Of a stretch of DNA of 64,000 nucleotides, positions 31,452 to 43,100 are shown piece after piece. This DNA is from Flaveria trinervia. Its lineage: Eukaryota; Streptophyta; Magnoliopsida; Asterales; Asteraceae. Positions within the stretch are counted from its first letter, which is position 1, and each line of letters begins with the position of its first letter. The position numbers were made by a program, and so were the translations under genes. Under the pieces are notes generated by a model. That model ran no database searches. It saw only the letters and a program-made list of their open reading frames with translations, and had not been told where the DNA came from. The DNA is taken from assembly GCA_025506515.1 (NCBI GenBank), contig CM046454.1, positions 37,746,503 through 37,810,502 on the forward strand. The letters are read 5' to 3'.

Positions 31452-34400
31452 ATGGCGTCCATGCAAATCAAACCGCGACACAACTGTGTTGCCTACCTCA
31501 CTAAATTGCCTATCTGGACTAAGTTCGATACTGCTATCGATCTTATGGTTCAGTCCCAATACACTACGGCATTTCTTCTGAATCCCATACTACATGCCGA
31601 ATCCCTTCAACAATTTTGGATGAACGTTACTATTACCACTGGGGAGCACAACACACCATCTCTCCAGTCGGTCGTCAATACAAAGAAGTAGTCATCACTC
31701 CTGCAATAATCCGCCAAATTCTTCATCTGAATGATGCTAGTTCTCCTGCTGGATATCCGAAGGGCACCACAGATCTATCCTTTGCCCAACATGGATATCA
31801 AGGCGATCTCAGTGCCTCCACTATCATGAAGAAACACTTTCCTGACGCTGAACGCCTAATTTTTCACATGGTGAATGTATGTTTGGCCCCTAAGACGTCG
31901 TCTTGGGATCAAATGTCGTCAAAATGGCAGCAGGTAATGTATTCTATTTTTGAGCAACAACCGCTAAACTTTTCAGAAATAATATTTTCGGAGCTCAAGG
32001 ATATAGTTCAAAAACTAACTGCCAACCGTTGGATACTATATCCACGGTTCATAATGGCCATCATTACAAACCAGCTTAATGCTGAGGGACTTGTTGGCTT
32101 GGGAGTCCCTGCTACGGCTGTTCTGCCGGAAGTATACTCCCGGCACAACTCTGACCAGACATTAAAAATGGCTGCCAAGCTGCGAAAACCCACGCAGCTG
32201 GAACCCACAGCCACCACCTCCAAATCAAAAGTCCCCACCAAACCCACCAAAAAGAAACCCAAAACGGCTACTCGGGAATTGAGTCCCCTGAGGATGCCCC
32301 TGCAACACAAAAGCAGGATATATCCACTAGTCCAAACCCCCTAGTGGATACAATGACTCTTCCAGCCATAGCCGCTCAGGCTTCCTCTCAACAGGAGCCT
32401 GCAGCAACACACAAGGGGAACCTACATATCTGGGATCTTCCTCACTTGAGGGGATTGCCATTGAAGCGCACAAACCTCCCCAGGTGCACACTGCTTCTAT
32501 CCTCACCCCAAACACCACCCTCACAGCCCAACTTAATAGTTGCACAAGTGCTGACTCAACTGCACTCCTCACCCTCCCCAGAAACCACTTACTACTGGGA
32601 ATACCTCTACAATTGAGGGGGAGGAACACAGTGCACTTGAGAACCCACAGCACAGGGGTTTACCACTTCTATCTCCTGGTGTAGACAAGGAGCTTAGAAT
32701 ATCTAGTGAGGCTGCCACCTCCTCTGACTCAGCACATGACAGAATGAGGCTGGTAACATTGCTAAGACCTCACTAGAGGCAACGGCTGATGATGGACACT
32801 GTCCTGAGGCTGGAAGTCCCCAGTACCAAGCACAAGGGGCACATGCATCAACTGGTCTACACACCTAGTGCATGTAAATCCTGCTCTAAGCAGGAGGTCA
32901 GATGATTCAGCTTCGGCTGATGATGACCTGGGCTTTTCTACGATGTTCTTGCCCAGAACACAATCCTTGAAGAGAAAGTCAGTAGGCTGCAAAACCTACT
33001 TGATCAACTCTCACAAGGAGAAAGACCATCTGCCTCTACCCCCCCACAGATGGCACCTTCACTTGAAGGATCCCCAAACACTGAGCCACTCCAAACACAA
33101 CCACTGCCTCTGCTTCAGGCCCTACTTCTCAGGAACAGAACCCTCCTGAGCAATAGGTGTTGTACTTCAAAATTCCCTCCCTCTCATCACACCCATAATC
33201 ACTGATATTGTGACTAAAGCCATTGATGAGAGGCTTTCCTCAACTTTACAGCCCTTGATTGATGCTGCTGTACAAAAGACTCTTTCTGCGGTACAAACCC
33301 CTTCCTCCAATGCATCCAAAGGGGGGAGAGTACTGCAGTGAAAGAAAAGAAGAGGAAAAGAACAGAGGAAAAGAAAGAAGAGAAGCAAGCCCAAGAGGAG
33401 GAGAAAGAAAAGCAACCTCTGCTCACTTACAAGCGAAAGAAAAGTGCTGATGATCATACTGCTGAAGACAAATCCTTGGAGGAGCTGGTAAAAGAAGCTG
33501 ACACTACACACAGCCGATCCATGGATAAAATAATTGAACAACTCTTCAGGCAGGGGTTTGACACAGCCACACTAGATAATGAGATCAGAAGGTTGGAAGT
33601 GAAAGAGATACAAACCCGATGGGCAGGGTATGATGCTCTGGAAAAAGAGAGGTGGAAATAATGATCCGCTTTATTGCAAAATACTTAGGAAGATCGTTAA
33701 TGGAGATTCGCGCATGGACCAGGGACAGTATTCTGGCTATAGCCACCAGAATCTGTCTGTCTGAGCAATTCAACAAAGGGATTATTGTGGAAGCCCTTGA
33801 TGAGGCTGGGCTGGTAAAAGGTTAGAGATGGCTAAACTCACAAAGGCGAAAGTAACTACAAAGATGCTGGATCAACCTTCCCTTCCACCCACTCAAACAG
33901 ATCCTATCCCTCAAATTTCCCAACCAATCTCTAAGCCAAAATCCAAACATCCTCAATCTTCAAAACTAATTCCTTCACCAACCCAACCATCATCCAGTGA
34001 TGCACCTAGAAGGAGGAGAAGGGTGCTGAGGATGGAAGAGAAGACGAAGAGGAGGATGAAGATGATAGTCTGCCACTCTCTGCTGTTCTAAAGCTACCAA
34101 AACCCTGAAGTCAACCCATGATCACACCTGACTCTCAAAGGGAAATGGTCAGAGTCAAGATAGAAGAAGAAGAACAGCAGAAACAGCACGATGAGCAACT
34201 GTTGAAGATGGTTGACAAGGAATTTCCTCAGTCATCATCTATTCAAGCCATGAAAGGGCATGCTCAAAGGCTGTACACTCTCAGGCACACTTTTCAGTAT
34301 CAGAAGGAGAAAGTGAGAGTATGGCCGGACCCCAGGGTGAGTTCTAGAATCCATAAAAGAACTATTCCTCACAGATACAATGGCCGAGTACGAAAAACAA

Positions 34401-34783
34401 TAGATTCTACCATGATGTTGGCCATTGTAGTCTTACCTTGGGAAATCATTGATGAATTCAAGAAAGCTCACCAAGCAAAGAAGACCCCTCAAGCTTTACT
34501 AGAAAACAAGATGATTAAGAAGGGGTTGTTATATAAAAAGCTTGAAGACATCCAGAAGAATGAGCTCTAGTTACTCCTTGAAGGCAACCATCCTGATGAA
34601 TTTGTATGTAGGGAGGTAACTATGGTGGAGCTGAAAAATGGCAGGACCATGAAGTACTTATCAGAGTACTATGGTCCAGAGTTCTTCTTCGAAGGAGGAG
34701 TAGAAGAACTCTCTCAGGAGGAACAAGTTGTTCTCCTTGAGGCCTATGTTCGAGAGTCATACAGACTCATTATGGGGAAGTAA
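31452..34783 (+). pseudogene. ORF3 (env-like position) of element D, frameshifted
   Basis: Starts MASMQIKPRHNCVAYLTK at 31452; one frameshift near 31650 moves it into a clean 242-codon stretch (to 32344). That has VVITPAIIRQIL, GYQGDLSASTIMKKHF (GYQGD at 31793-31807) and TANRWILYPRFIMAI. A Pro/Thr/Ser/Lys-rich middle (32190-33130) and a highly charged coiled-coil-like segment (33338-33661) follow. The C-terminal part, 34118-34570, reads RVRKTIDSTMMLAIVVLPWEIIDEFKKAH. It ends ESYRLIMGK with TAA at 34781-34783. No signal peptide, cleavage site or membrane anchor stands out. Function unknown; an envelope role is not supported. Confidence 0.78.
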
Positions 34784-34988
34784 ATCTCATGAATGGGATA
34801 ACAACTCTGTGTCCAGTTCCCCAAAACAGAGTTCCCATTCATACCATGCCAAACAAATATTTGAGATTTCTTCCCAGGCCGGAGCTTACATGGGTCATCT
34901 TCTCTACTGATCAAGAAGGAAAAAGACCAACATTTGCCAACAATAAGTGGGATAATGAATAATTTAGAGGTTTTGGCTGCATTGGTTC

Positions 34989-34998
34989 AGGGGGAGTT
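34989..34998 (+). other. Polypurine tract of element D
   Basis: AGGGGGAGTT directly before the 3' LTR; identical to B. Confidence 0.9.
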
Positions 34999-35902
34999 TG
35001 TTGGACCAAAAGAACCAATGAGCCAAGATCAGAAAAACTCTAAGTCCACATGGTATCACAACAACTGCTGAAAGACTCATCAGCAGTTTGAAAGTGCTGA
35101 AGACTTCAACAGCTGAAGATCAAGTGCTGAAGACTTCAACAGCTGAAGAACTAAAGTGCTGAAGTACAACAGCTGAAGAACACAAGTGCTGAAGCTGAAA
35201 GACCAAAGTACTGAAGTACAACAGCTGAAGAGTTTACAAGTGCTGAAGATCAACAACTGACGTACAAAGTCTGAAGACAAAGACTGAAGACATCAGCTGA
35301 TGATATCTACTGAAGTCATCAGCTGATGAACATCTGAAGGTCAAAGTCTGAAGATCAAGTACTGAAGCCTCAGTAGTTTGTCACAACTGCTGAAGAGTAC
35401 TCCTTCAGTAGTTGTGATATCAGTAGTTTTATATTTCTAGTTTCAGTAGTTTTATGTTTCAGTAGTTTTGTAAAACGACTGAAGAGCTTGTTCTTCAGTC
35501 GTTGTAGTTTCAGTAGTTTCCAATCAGTAGTTTTATATTTTGTACTTAACACTCTGATATGTTCTCAGTAGTTGTGAACATTTCAGTAGTTGTTAAGAGT
35601 TAGTTATTTTTGTATTAGATCTGCCAGTTGTCACTTTCCGTGATAACAGCAGTGTTGTTGCACTCTATATAAGGAGTGACAACCTATTGTAATTGTGGGA
35701 ATGACGGGAATGAATGAATGATTTGATTAGGAACATTCCATATCTATAAACATTCCTTGAATCAGAAATATATTCTCTCGCTATAACCGTATGTGCTCTT
35801 AATGCATACAAGCATCGACTTCTTGCTACAATTTGTCTAATTCCTATTCTTATTCCGGCCTTGAACTCTAATACATCAAACTTGTGATCGCTGATCCTGT
35901 CA
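34999..35902 (+). repeat. 3' LTR of element D
   Basis: 904 bp, TGTTGGACC to GATCCTGTCA. Nearly identical to 23453-24359; differences are mostly single-base indels. Followed by GAGTG. Confidence 0.97.
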
Positions 35903-35907
35903 GAGTG
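35903..35907 (+). other. Target-site duplication of element D, right
   Basis: GAGTG, identical to 23448-23452. Confidence 0.95.
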
Positions 35908-37352
35908 AAAGACTATCCTTTCTAAACTCAAGAGGATTCTCTCTTGAGGAACTTTCTCCACATAACAACGATACGATCATGTGGCTGGTGAATAAAGAAC
36001 AGGATCAAATGGAGAAGGAAAGAAAGAAGGCTTTCAGGGAGAAGAGGAAGGAAAGAAAGAAGAAGGAGGAAGATGCTGAACTTGTAGCCCTGAAGAAGTA
36101 TGAGGACAATGCCCGGATGAAAGACTATCTCAGAGCCTATGGTTTCTCAGGAAGGCAAGTTAGATCCATGTCCTTGAAGACCCAGTAGCGTATTGTTCGT
36201 GAAATCAAAGCTGACATACGCTCAGGAAGAAGGAAAGAGATGTACAAAAGAGTACAAGGGATGATTCTCACACCTACCTCACTACCACAACCTTAACACC
36301 AACCTCTGAACCTATCCCTTTCCTTTCCCCATCAAAACTGAACCAACCTTTGAGCCTTTCACCCTTGAACCCCCAACATCAACCTTACCCTCTTCCTCAC
36401 CACTCAATGAAAACAACCACCTCACCTACCCATTCTCAAACCCAAAACCCTGCCAAGAACCCAATCCTCATCAACCAAACAACCCTCCAAGTCATCATCT
36501 CATTCATCCAACCTCTTTCCTTAGAAGAATTTAAAGAGATCACGAGGAAGCTTATCAACTGCAGATCCTTGAGCAATATCTCATGTGAGGAGGAGTTTAT
36601 CAACTTGACCTACATTGATAACTCCTCAAGTTCTCTCACAAGAGAGCAATTCCTTGATTGCCCTAGAAGAACAATGGACCATGCTGCTAGCCTTCATGGT
36701 CTCAACTCTAACTCCTTAAACGATGAAGAGAAGAAGCTAAGAAGAAAGCTAGTGACTCTACCGGATACAAAGAGACGGGACAAGATTCCTACTCAGCCCT
36801 TGTGCCTAGAAATAAAATCATCTAGTGGAGGTTCAATGAAGCCTCTCATAACTTTTTTGTGGAGAGAAAGAATGGAGAGAGCAACAGGTGAATGCATCTT
36901 CTCTGCTACACTCTAGTAGATTTGACATTGTTGAGTTAGCAGAGAAACCTTTCCACATTCCCTTCAACACTAAAATTATTGCTAATCAGAAATCATCTTA
37001 GTAGCCTTCACCTTGTTGAGCTAACTTCAAAAGCAAATACTGAATATGAGTTGAAATGAGAGAGAATCAAGACAAGGAGAGGTCAACCACCAAAGTCAAG
37101 GCCTTTCTACAGATGCTGGAAGGCCCAGAATTGGAACCAATAGTTAGATAGGAGTATGACTATAGCTCCCGTCAACTAACTCTCTTCAGAGGGACCCAAC
37201 AGAGGGTGCATATCATTCAAAGTGACATACTGGATCTCCTGTCCATGAATGATTTCTACAAACTTCTCAACATCACTTCAAGAAAGAACAAAGAAACAGA
37301 TAAGTATCTGCTTTCCCTGGTGTTGAAAGTTTTGAGACGCAGGAACAAGTGA
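35903..37352 (+). pseudogene. ORF3 second part, element C (after element D)
   Basis: Resumes directly after the D duplication gagtg. 35979-36188 is very rich in Lys, Glu and Arg (KKEEDAELVALKKYEDNARM), continuing the charged region left of D. 36350-36916 is Pro/Ser/Asn-rich, then readable as KLRRKLVTLPDTKRRDK. The final segment (near 37090-37352) has DILDLLSMNDFYKLLN and KETDKYLLSLVLKVLRRRNK before TGA at 37350-37352. It is broken by several frameshifts. It precedes the C polypurine tract by about 20 nt. Function unknown. Confidence 0.65.
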
Positions 37353-37371
37353 GGTTTTGGTAGCATCAGCC

Positions 37372-37382
37372 TAGGGGGAGTT
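37372..37382 (+). other. Polypurine tract of element C
   Basis: TAGGGGGAGTT immediately before LTR start TGTTGGATCAAG. Confidence 0.85.
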
Positions 37383-38239
37383 TGTTGGATCAAGAAGAAG
37401 GCTGGTGCAACCAAAACCAAGCACTTAGACAAATTTTGGTACAACTTACAAAGGACTTCCGAAGCTAAGTATAGAACTTCCGAAGGATATGGAGTTCTTC
37501 CGAAGATAAAGAGCAATATCGACTTCCGAAGGAAAAGCTCTAACTTCCAAAGACAAAGTCTTCTCTTCCGAAGTTCAAGACTTAGAAAAAAAATAAAAGA
37601 CAGTGACTTCCGAAGCAGAAGTCTCTAAGCCAAGGAAGAAGCAGCCTCTTCCGAAGTATAAAAGGCTTCGGAAGAACTTGTTCTTCCAAAGCCAATTAAC
37701 CTTCGGAATATGCTGCTAATGAACCTGTGAATATAAGTATGGTCTCTGATACCCTACTACAGACCTCTGATACTACATGGTGTTTTCCGAAAAGGCCATG
37801 TAGTTGGCCATACTTTATTCCACTGTTCACCTTTTTACATTAGTACAAGTTACCAACTTTAGCTGGTGACAAATGGTAAGTCATGGACATGTCATGACTA
37901 CCATATATTAGATAAGACATTATCTAAGCAACCTTAAAATATAGCTTTGTAGTATTTGCTTTAGTTAGGGGATTCCAGCTGGTATCAAAGTATATCTGGT
38001 TGTAGATAGTAGTATATATATTTTCTCATTGTAACTATTGTAGTAAGCTTGTAAGAGTCTTGTAACTTTAAGTTGAGAAATAATATGTACAAGTATCTTG
38101 AAATTATTATCTTATGCTTCTCTTGTGTTACTTAGTATATTATAATCTACACTTAGAAGATCTTTGCTTCTTGAGTGTTGGTTCGTGAGTTTGAGAGAAA
38201 ATACTTGTATTGAGTATAAAAACCGATACTACCCTTACA
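37383..38239 (+). repeat. 3' LTR of element C
   Basis: Starts TGTTGGATCAAG. Between 37450 and 37720 it has about nine CTTCCGAAG/CTTCGGAAG words plus variants. TATATATA at 38013-38020 lies about 220 nt before the estimated end (CCCTTACA, about 38239), the same distance as in B, D and Z. The end is an estimate because the 5' LTR is not in the window and the coding of element E begins right after. Confidence 0.75.
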
Positions 38240-38970
38240 TACCAAGCACCTCTTCTGCTACTGGTGGTGGTATGATTCCAAGGTTGTGGCTGATTTCTCT
38301 GATTAAGACAGGAAGACAATAGAGATTGATAAAAAAGCCATGACAGCCCTTCAAACTGCTCTTTCAAACTCCATCTACAGAGGCTTCAAGAAGTGCAAGA
38401 CTACAAAGCAACTATGGGAAGCACTGAAGCTTATGTATGAGGATGCAACTGAAGCCAAGGAGAACAAGAACGATCTCCTCAAGCAGCAGTATGAAAACTT
38501 CACCTTTAAAGTTGGTGAGACCATGACTCAACAATACTTCAAGAATGTTAAGATTATGGATACTCTAATGGATGTTGGAGTAACTCTTGAGAGCAGGGAC
38601 ATTGTAATGAAGTTTATGTCCTCTCTTCCTAGAAACTTGACTCATTATTGTGTTGTTATCAAGAGGACTAAGAACCTTAAGACTCTTATTCTGATAGAGT
38701 TGTATGATATTCTCAGTAGATACTAGATGGCGATGAACTTCCAAATTTCATCTGGTAAATCTAGCAATCAAATGGTTTAGCCCTTCATGTGACTGAAAGG
38801 GATAAGATAATACCTCAACATCATCTCATATGCTACCCTCACAACTCACAAAAGGGTCCTTTCATCACCTTCCCAGAGACTCTAAGAGAAAGCTACACTC
38901 AAGGAAGTCCCTTCCAAGAGACAAGTTCTTCTTATGCTTTTGTCTCTACTGATGAATCCTCGGGTAACTT
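38240..38970 (+). pseudogene. gag: gag of element E, first part
   Basis: Capsid part of a copia Gag (UBN2-type). 38340-38726 is open and reads MTALQTALSNSIYRGFKKCKT..., KQLWEALKLMYEDATEAKENK, TMTQQYFKNVKIMDTL and MKFMSSLPRNL. Earlier codons (DRKTIEIDKKA, near 38310) are in another frame. After a shift, GSPFQETSSSYAFVSTDESSG runs into the Y insertion point. The N-terminus is missing because the C LTR abuts it. Confidence 0.85.
38966..38970 (+). other. Target-site duplication of element Y, left
   Basis: AACTT, repeated exactly at 53177-53181. Confidence 0.9.
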
Positions 38971-39924
38971 TTTTAGGTCTAGGATCAGTAGATCTAGTCC
39001 ATTTTGTATAGGCTTAGTACTTGAATTAATATCTGTAATGAATGGTTGTAATTCAATATTGTGTATGTATTAAATGTATAGGTTAACCCATATATATGTG
39101 TGTTGATTTATGTATGTTTCCAGGTACAAACATTATACTTAGTCAATTTTAGAAATTGACTAAGTGTAAGAAACATTTACGGATGATTTACGGATGAACA
39201 TTTTTATCCTTCCGTAGATATGTTTCTTACAAGTAACAAACATCCGAAGATCATCTGCGGATGAACCATCAACTCATCTGAAGTGAGAATTCCAAGTGAA
39301 TTCCTACAGAAGAACAATTGTTTCGGAAGAACAATTGCTTCGGAAGAACAAGTTTGCTTCGGAAGAACAAGATTCCTACGGAAGAACAATCAACTACGGA
39401 AGACAATATTTATGCGGAGTCCAAACACTTGTATTCAAACAATACAATTGTTACAAGACAACAAGTCAACAAGGAAGTTTTACGAATCCCAAGAAATCCG
39501 ATGTTTCCTTAACAGAAATAATTCAAATCCAAAGAGATCTGGTGTTTCCTTAATAGAAACAACATCGTCTATATATATGGATCCTAGGTTTCGAATCAAA
39601 GAAGACAACGACAACAATACGATGATTCAACAACAGAAAAACATCACGTCAAATCACACAACCAAACCCTTGCAGTCGTCACATCATTAAACACAAAATT
39701 CAATATCATTCGTTCATTATTTGTAATCATTAACATGTTTTAATGAAATACATTTGAATTTAAACTATGTTTATTCATTAACTGTGTTTATTTCACTATG
39801 TTCTTGAATCTTTGTTGATATTGAAATTTAATACAAACAATTAAACCAAGCCAACATTGATATACAAACGTTGACTGATTTCAACCAACGTTGATAATTC
39901 TTGATTGCGATCCATGGATTCACA
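38971..39924 (+). repeat. 5' LTR of element Y
   Basis: 954 bp. It begins TTTTAGGTCTAGG where the 3' LTR begins TGTTAGGTCTAAG, so the terminal TG is mutated. It ends GGATTCACA. It contains words TTACGGATGA, TTCCGTAGAT and CTTCGGAAGAACAA (39175-39420) followed by TATATATATGG at 39570-39580. Confidence 0.93.
39570..39580 (+). promoter_or_regulatory. TATA box of the element Y 5' LTR
   Basis: TATATATATGG in CGTCTATATATATGGATCC, after the CGG/CCG word cluster; also present in the 3' LTR near 52815. Confidence 0.7.
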
Positions 39925-39926
39925 GG

Positions 39927-39939
39927 TGGTATCAGAGCC
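39927..39939 (+). other. Primer-binding site of element Y
   Basis: TGGTATCAGAGCC, two bases after the LTR end; complementary to initiator tRNA-Met. Confidence 0.95.
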
Positions 39940-40187
39940 AAGTGCTCATTGATTTAGATCAATTGATCTGTCAGTGTTAGTTGTGTTTAATTGTTCCTGG
40001 ATCTTTAGATTTATCAGTTTTTACTGATTGAATCTATCTTTTCTGAGCAAAAGTCTGTGTGATATTTAATATGTCGTTTAACTTGGATCTATATTCAAAT
40101 CAATTGAATAGCAGATCTTAGTTACTGATCAAATCAACAACTTTTTCATATCTCTTTGTTAGTTAACATCTTAGATCTTAAATAATC

Positions 40188-43100
40188 ATGAGCAACTTTG
40201 GTGGATTATCTTACCAACCGCCAAAGTTGGAAACAAAAGCAGATTTCAAATCCTGGAAAATCAAGTTCAGGAATCATGTAAATTATACAGATTCTGACTT
40301 ATGGGTTTCCATAATAGAAAGTCCTTATATTCCACCCACCCTTGGGCCGGATTATAATGATAACAATCAACTCATAAGCACGAAAGATTTGTCACCTGCT
40401 GATATTAAGAAGGTTAAACTTGATATCAAAGCATACAGTTTGCTTAGTATGGCTTTACCAGAAGAAATATTGATCAGATGTGAAAATTATAAAATAATAA
40501 ATTCCTTGTGGAATATTCTGCATACATTGTGTGAACGAAGTGATGAAATCCAAAGCATTAGGAAGGACACCTGCATTCACAATATAAAACATTTTATCAT
40601 ATTGAGGCTTAATCAATTTCTCAACCACTCCATAGGTTTATGCAACTTGTTACACAAATGAACATTGTAGAGTTGAAATACACAAATGAGGAACTGAACA
40701 AGAAAATTCTCCACACTTTACTAGAAAGTTGGAAGTAAACTGTACCCATGTTCAAGAACACCATAGATCTCAAAGTACTCGCACTAGATACTCTAGTGGC
40801 TAAAGTTGAGGCTCTTGAAATGGATGAGAAATCATGAAACAAGAGTGTAAGAACTCATGTATCACCATATCACTTTAAAGAAACAAGAATTGCTGGAAGT
40901 GCTTTCATGTCCAGTAATGATGGTGATAACTTGTACTTTGAGTGAAGATAAAGAGGAAGTAAGTTTCTATGCTCCAAAACCTCCTAAGAAATCTTCTCAA
41001 AGTAAGTCAAGAAAAGAGAAAGTAAGAATAGATGATCAAAGAGATAAATCATCTAACATACCATCAACTAACAATCAATCAGTGTCTATTACTGTCAATC
41101 TAGACTCTAAAGAACAAAAAGCAGCTTTTGCAGCTTTCAGTTCAAGCTTACCTAGGAAGTTCATTGCCCACTACCAACATGTTCCAACAAGATTAGAAGA
41201 TCTGCCTCCGGATGTAGTGGAGGAGATGGGTCTTCAATGGCAAATGGCAATGATGCTTATAGAGACAATAATATCTAAGAAGAAACAAGAATTTGGTTGT
41301 TGCAAGTAAATCATCACGAATTGGAGTTGATAAGTCAAAGGTTAGATGCTTCAGGTGCAATCTCTATAGACACTTTTCAAGAGAATGCAATCAACAAAAT
41401 GTTGACTCAACATAGCATCAGAATCATCAGGCCAAACAACCATCATCAACTCAAAGATTATTCAGACAACCACAACTAGCCAACTTGTCCCCACTAGCCA
41501 CCAATACACCAGCAAGAACTAGCAACTCTAAAGAATCTGGGCTGATCATTCTGCAAGACGGAACTTGTAACTAGAGTTTGTATGAGAAGGAAGTCTTAGA
41601 AGAAAATCAAGCTCTAATGGCTCAGATGGAAAACAAAGTTCCGCCCATGGCAAGTGAGGTGGGAGATAGGTTATGTTCATCAACATGTGTTGAGGAAGTA
41701 GAAACATATAAAGTCCATGCTCAACAATTAGCTGATAAAGTTAAAGAAATAATGATTTTGAATGAATTTCATTTAAGAGAATAAGTTATATAAAATTAAA
41801 ATTAACACTTTACAAAAGGATTTAGACAAAAATATTTCTGAAAATTATAGTTTGAAAGCAAAAGTTGAGCATCTGACAACTTCCTTAACCAAATCCATGG
41901 CTGATCATGCATCAACTGAAGTGAAACTTCAGATGTTTCAGCTCTTATCTCAGCAATATGAGAAGTTACTAAATTCCCATATTGAATCAATGAACAGGTC
42001 TAGGTTGGATTATAATGTTGTGGCACCTCCTGTATACAATAACTATGTTCCTTTGCCTGAATCTATGACAAGTAATTTGTCAAAACATTTTGTGCCAAGC
42101 ACCAATATAGGAACTGACTCTAATCAACCAAACATTGATAATAAAACTGATGTGAATGACATTGAGTCTTTTGAATCAGAAAAGATTAATCAATTGAATT
42201 CAGAATTTCACTTTGACAAGTAGGATGACTTGGGTGATTTTGGGGAACATGATGATGATGTTGTCAATAAGGGTAAGAATGTTGTTTTTGAAAAAAATAT
42301 TTCAAAAGTTCTTGAAGAAACAAAGCTACCATACCTTGCTAAACAAAGAAACATACTGAAGACCATCTACAAGAGAATAGCTCAATTCAATGAAGGTCTT
42401 CAATAGCTATATCAGTAATAAAATTCTTCCAATGAAGGAAATGAGAAGTGTGGCACTACTGAGGAAAGACACAAGTCATCAGTGGAAAAAGAAAAGAAAA
42501 AGGCATCAACCGATCATCAGCAGAAGAAGAACCTCTCTTCAGTACCAGATCTGCGAAAGAAGAAAATGTCTTCAGTAGAACTTAATGCTGATTTAGTAGA
42601 TGACCTATGGAAGAGGAATTTAGCAACAAACAAACAAAAGCTACATAAAGTGGAAAAGAAAGAATCTACTCCAAAGCTAAAGAAGGATGAAAAGCCTCAA
42701 AAGTTGGGAACCATAAGAAAACAAATGATTCTAAGAAAGAATCAATTAAGATGTATTGCAAATGGTGTGACATGAAAAACCATAATATGAAGATTGTTAC
42801 TTCAGTAGTTAATGTTATATTTGCAATATGAATAATCACATGACTTCTGACTGCTACTTCAACAAACATTGTGCTATATACAACAAAACTAACCATTCCA
42901 CTCAGGAATGTTATTTCAACAAAAAGAACAAGACAAAATGCATGAAGAAGAAAAATTCAGATAAGTCTGAATCAGACACTCAATCACAAATTATGAAAAG
43001 GGTTCAAAACTGAAGAAGTCTGAACAAAATCAAAGTCAAAACCAAAGGATAAGACATCTAACAATCAAAAAACACCTCACAAAATGGTAGATTTGACAGA

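Larger units (their letters stand above)
23453..35902 (+). mobile_element. Element D: complete young Sirevirus with ORF3
   Basis: 12.45 kb. LTRs are 23453-24359 and 34999-35902, with duplication GAGTG on both sides. Same family as B and same gene order, but the LTR U3 differs. By hand count the LTRs differ by about five substitutions and about nine single-base indels in roughly 905 bp, the fewest of any pair here, so D is probably the youngest datable insertion. Its ORFs are longer than those of B but still carry 1-nt frameshifts. Confidence 0.97.
19556..38239 (+). mobile_element. Element C: Sirevirus, 5' half missing, interrupted by element D
   Basis: Pieces in order are the RT end plus RNase H (19556-20310), spacer, ORF3 first part (20947-23452), D insertion with gagtg duplication, ORF3 second part (35903-37352), polypurine tract and 3' LTR (37383 to about 38239). 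The RT is cut at its left by the X LTR, so X inserted into C. The C LTR abuts gag of element E, so C inserted into E. Confidence 0.8.

Noticed and set aside
31452..32344. Calling the ORF3 N-terminus a synaptobrevin/longin-like host protein
   Set aside because: Similar plant proteins may carry such automatic names, but this stretch lies between polymerase and LTR of a mobile element and no longin features can be shown by eye.
31452..34783. Calling ORF3 an envelope glycoprotein
   Set aside because: Only its position supports that. I see no signal peptide, furin-like site, fusion peptide or membrane anchor.
37975..37992. A primer-binding site (CTGGTATCAAAG) that would end the C LTR early and make C and E a tandem sharing one LTR
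   Set aside because: It lies upstream of the TATA box. With the LTR ending at about 38239 the TATA-to-end distance matches B, D and Z, and no gag start follows 37990.
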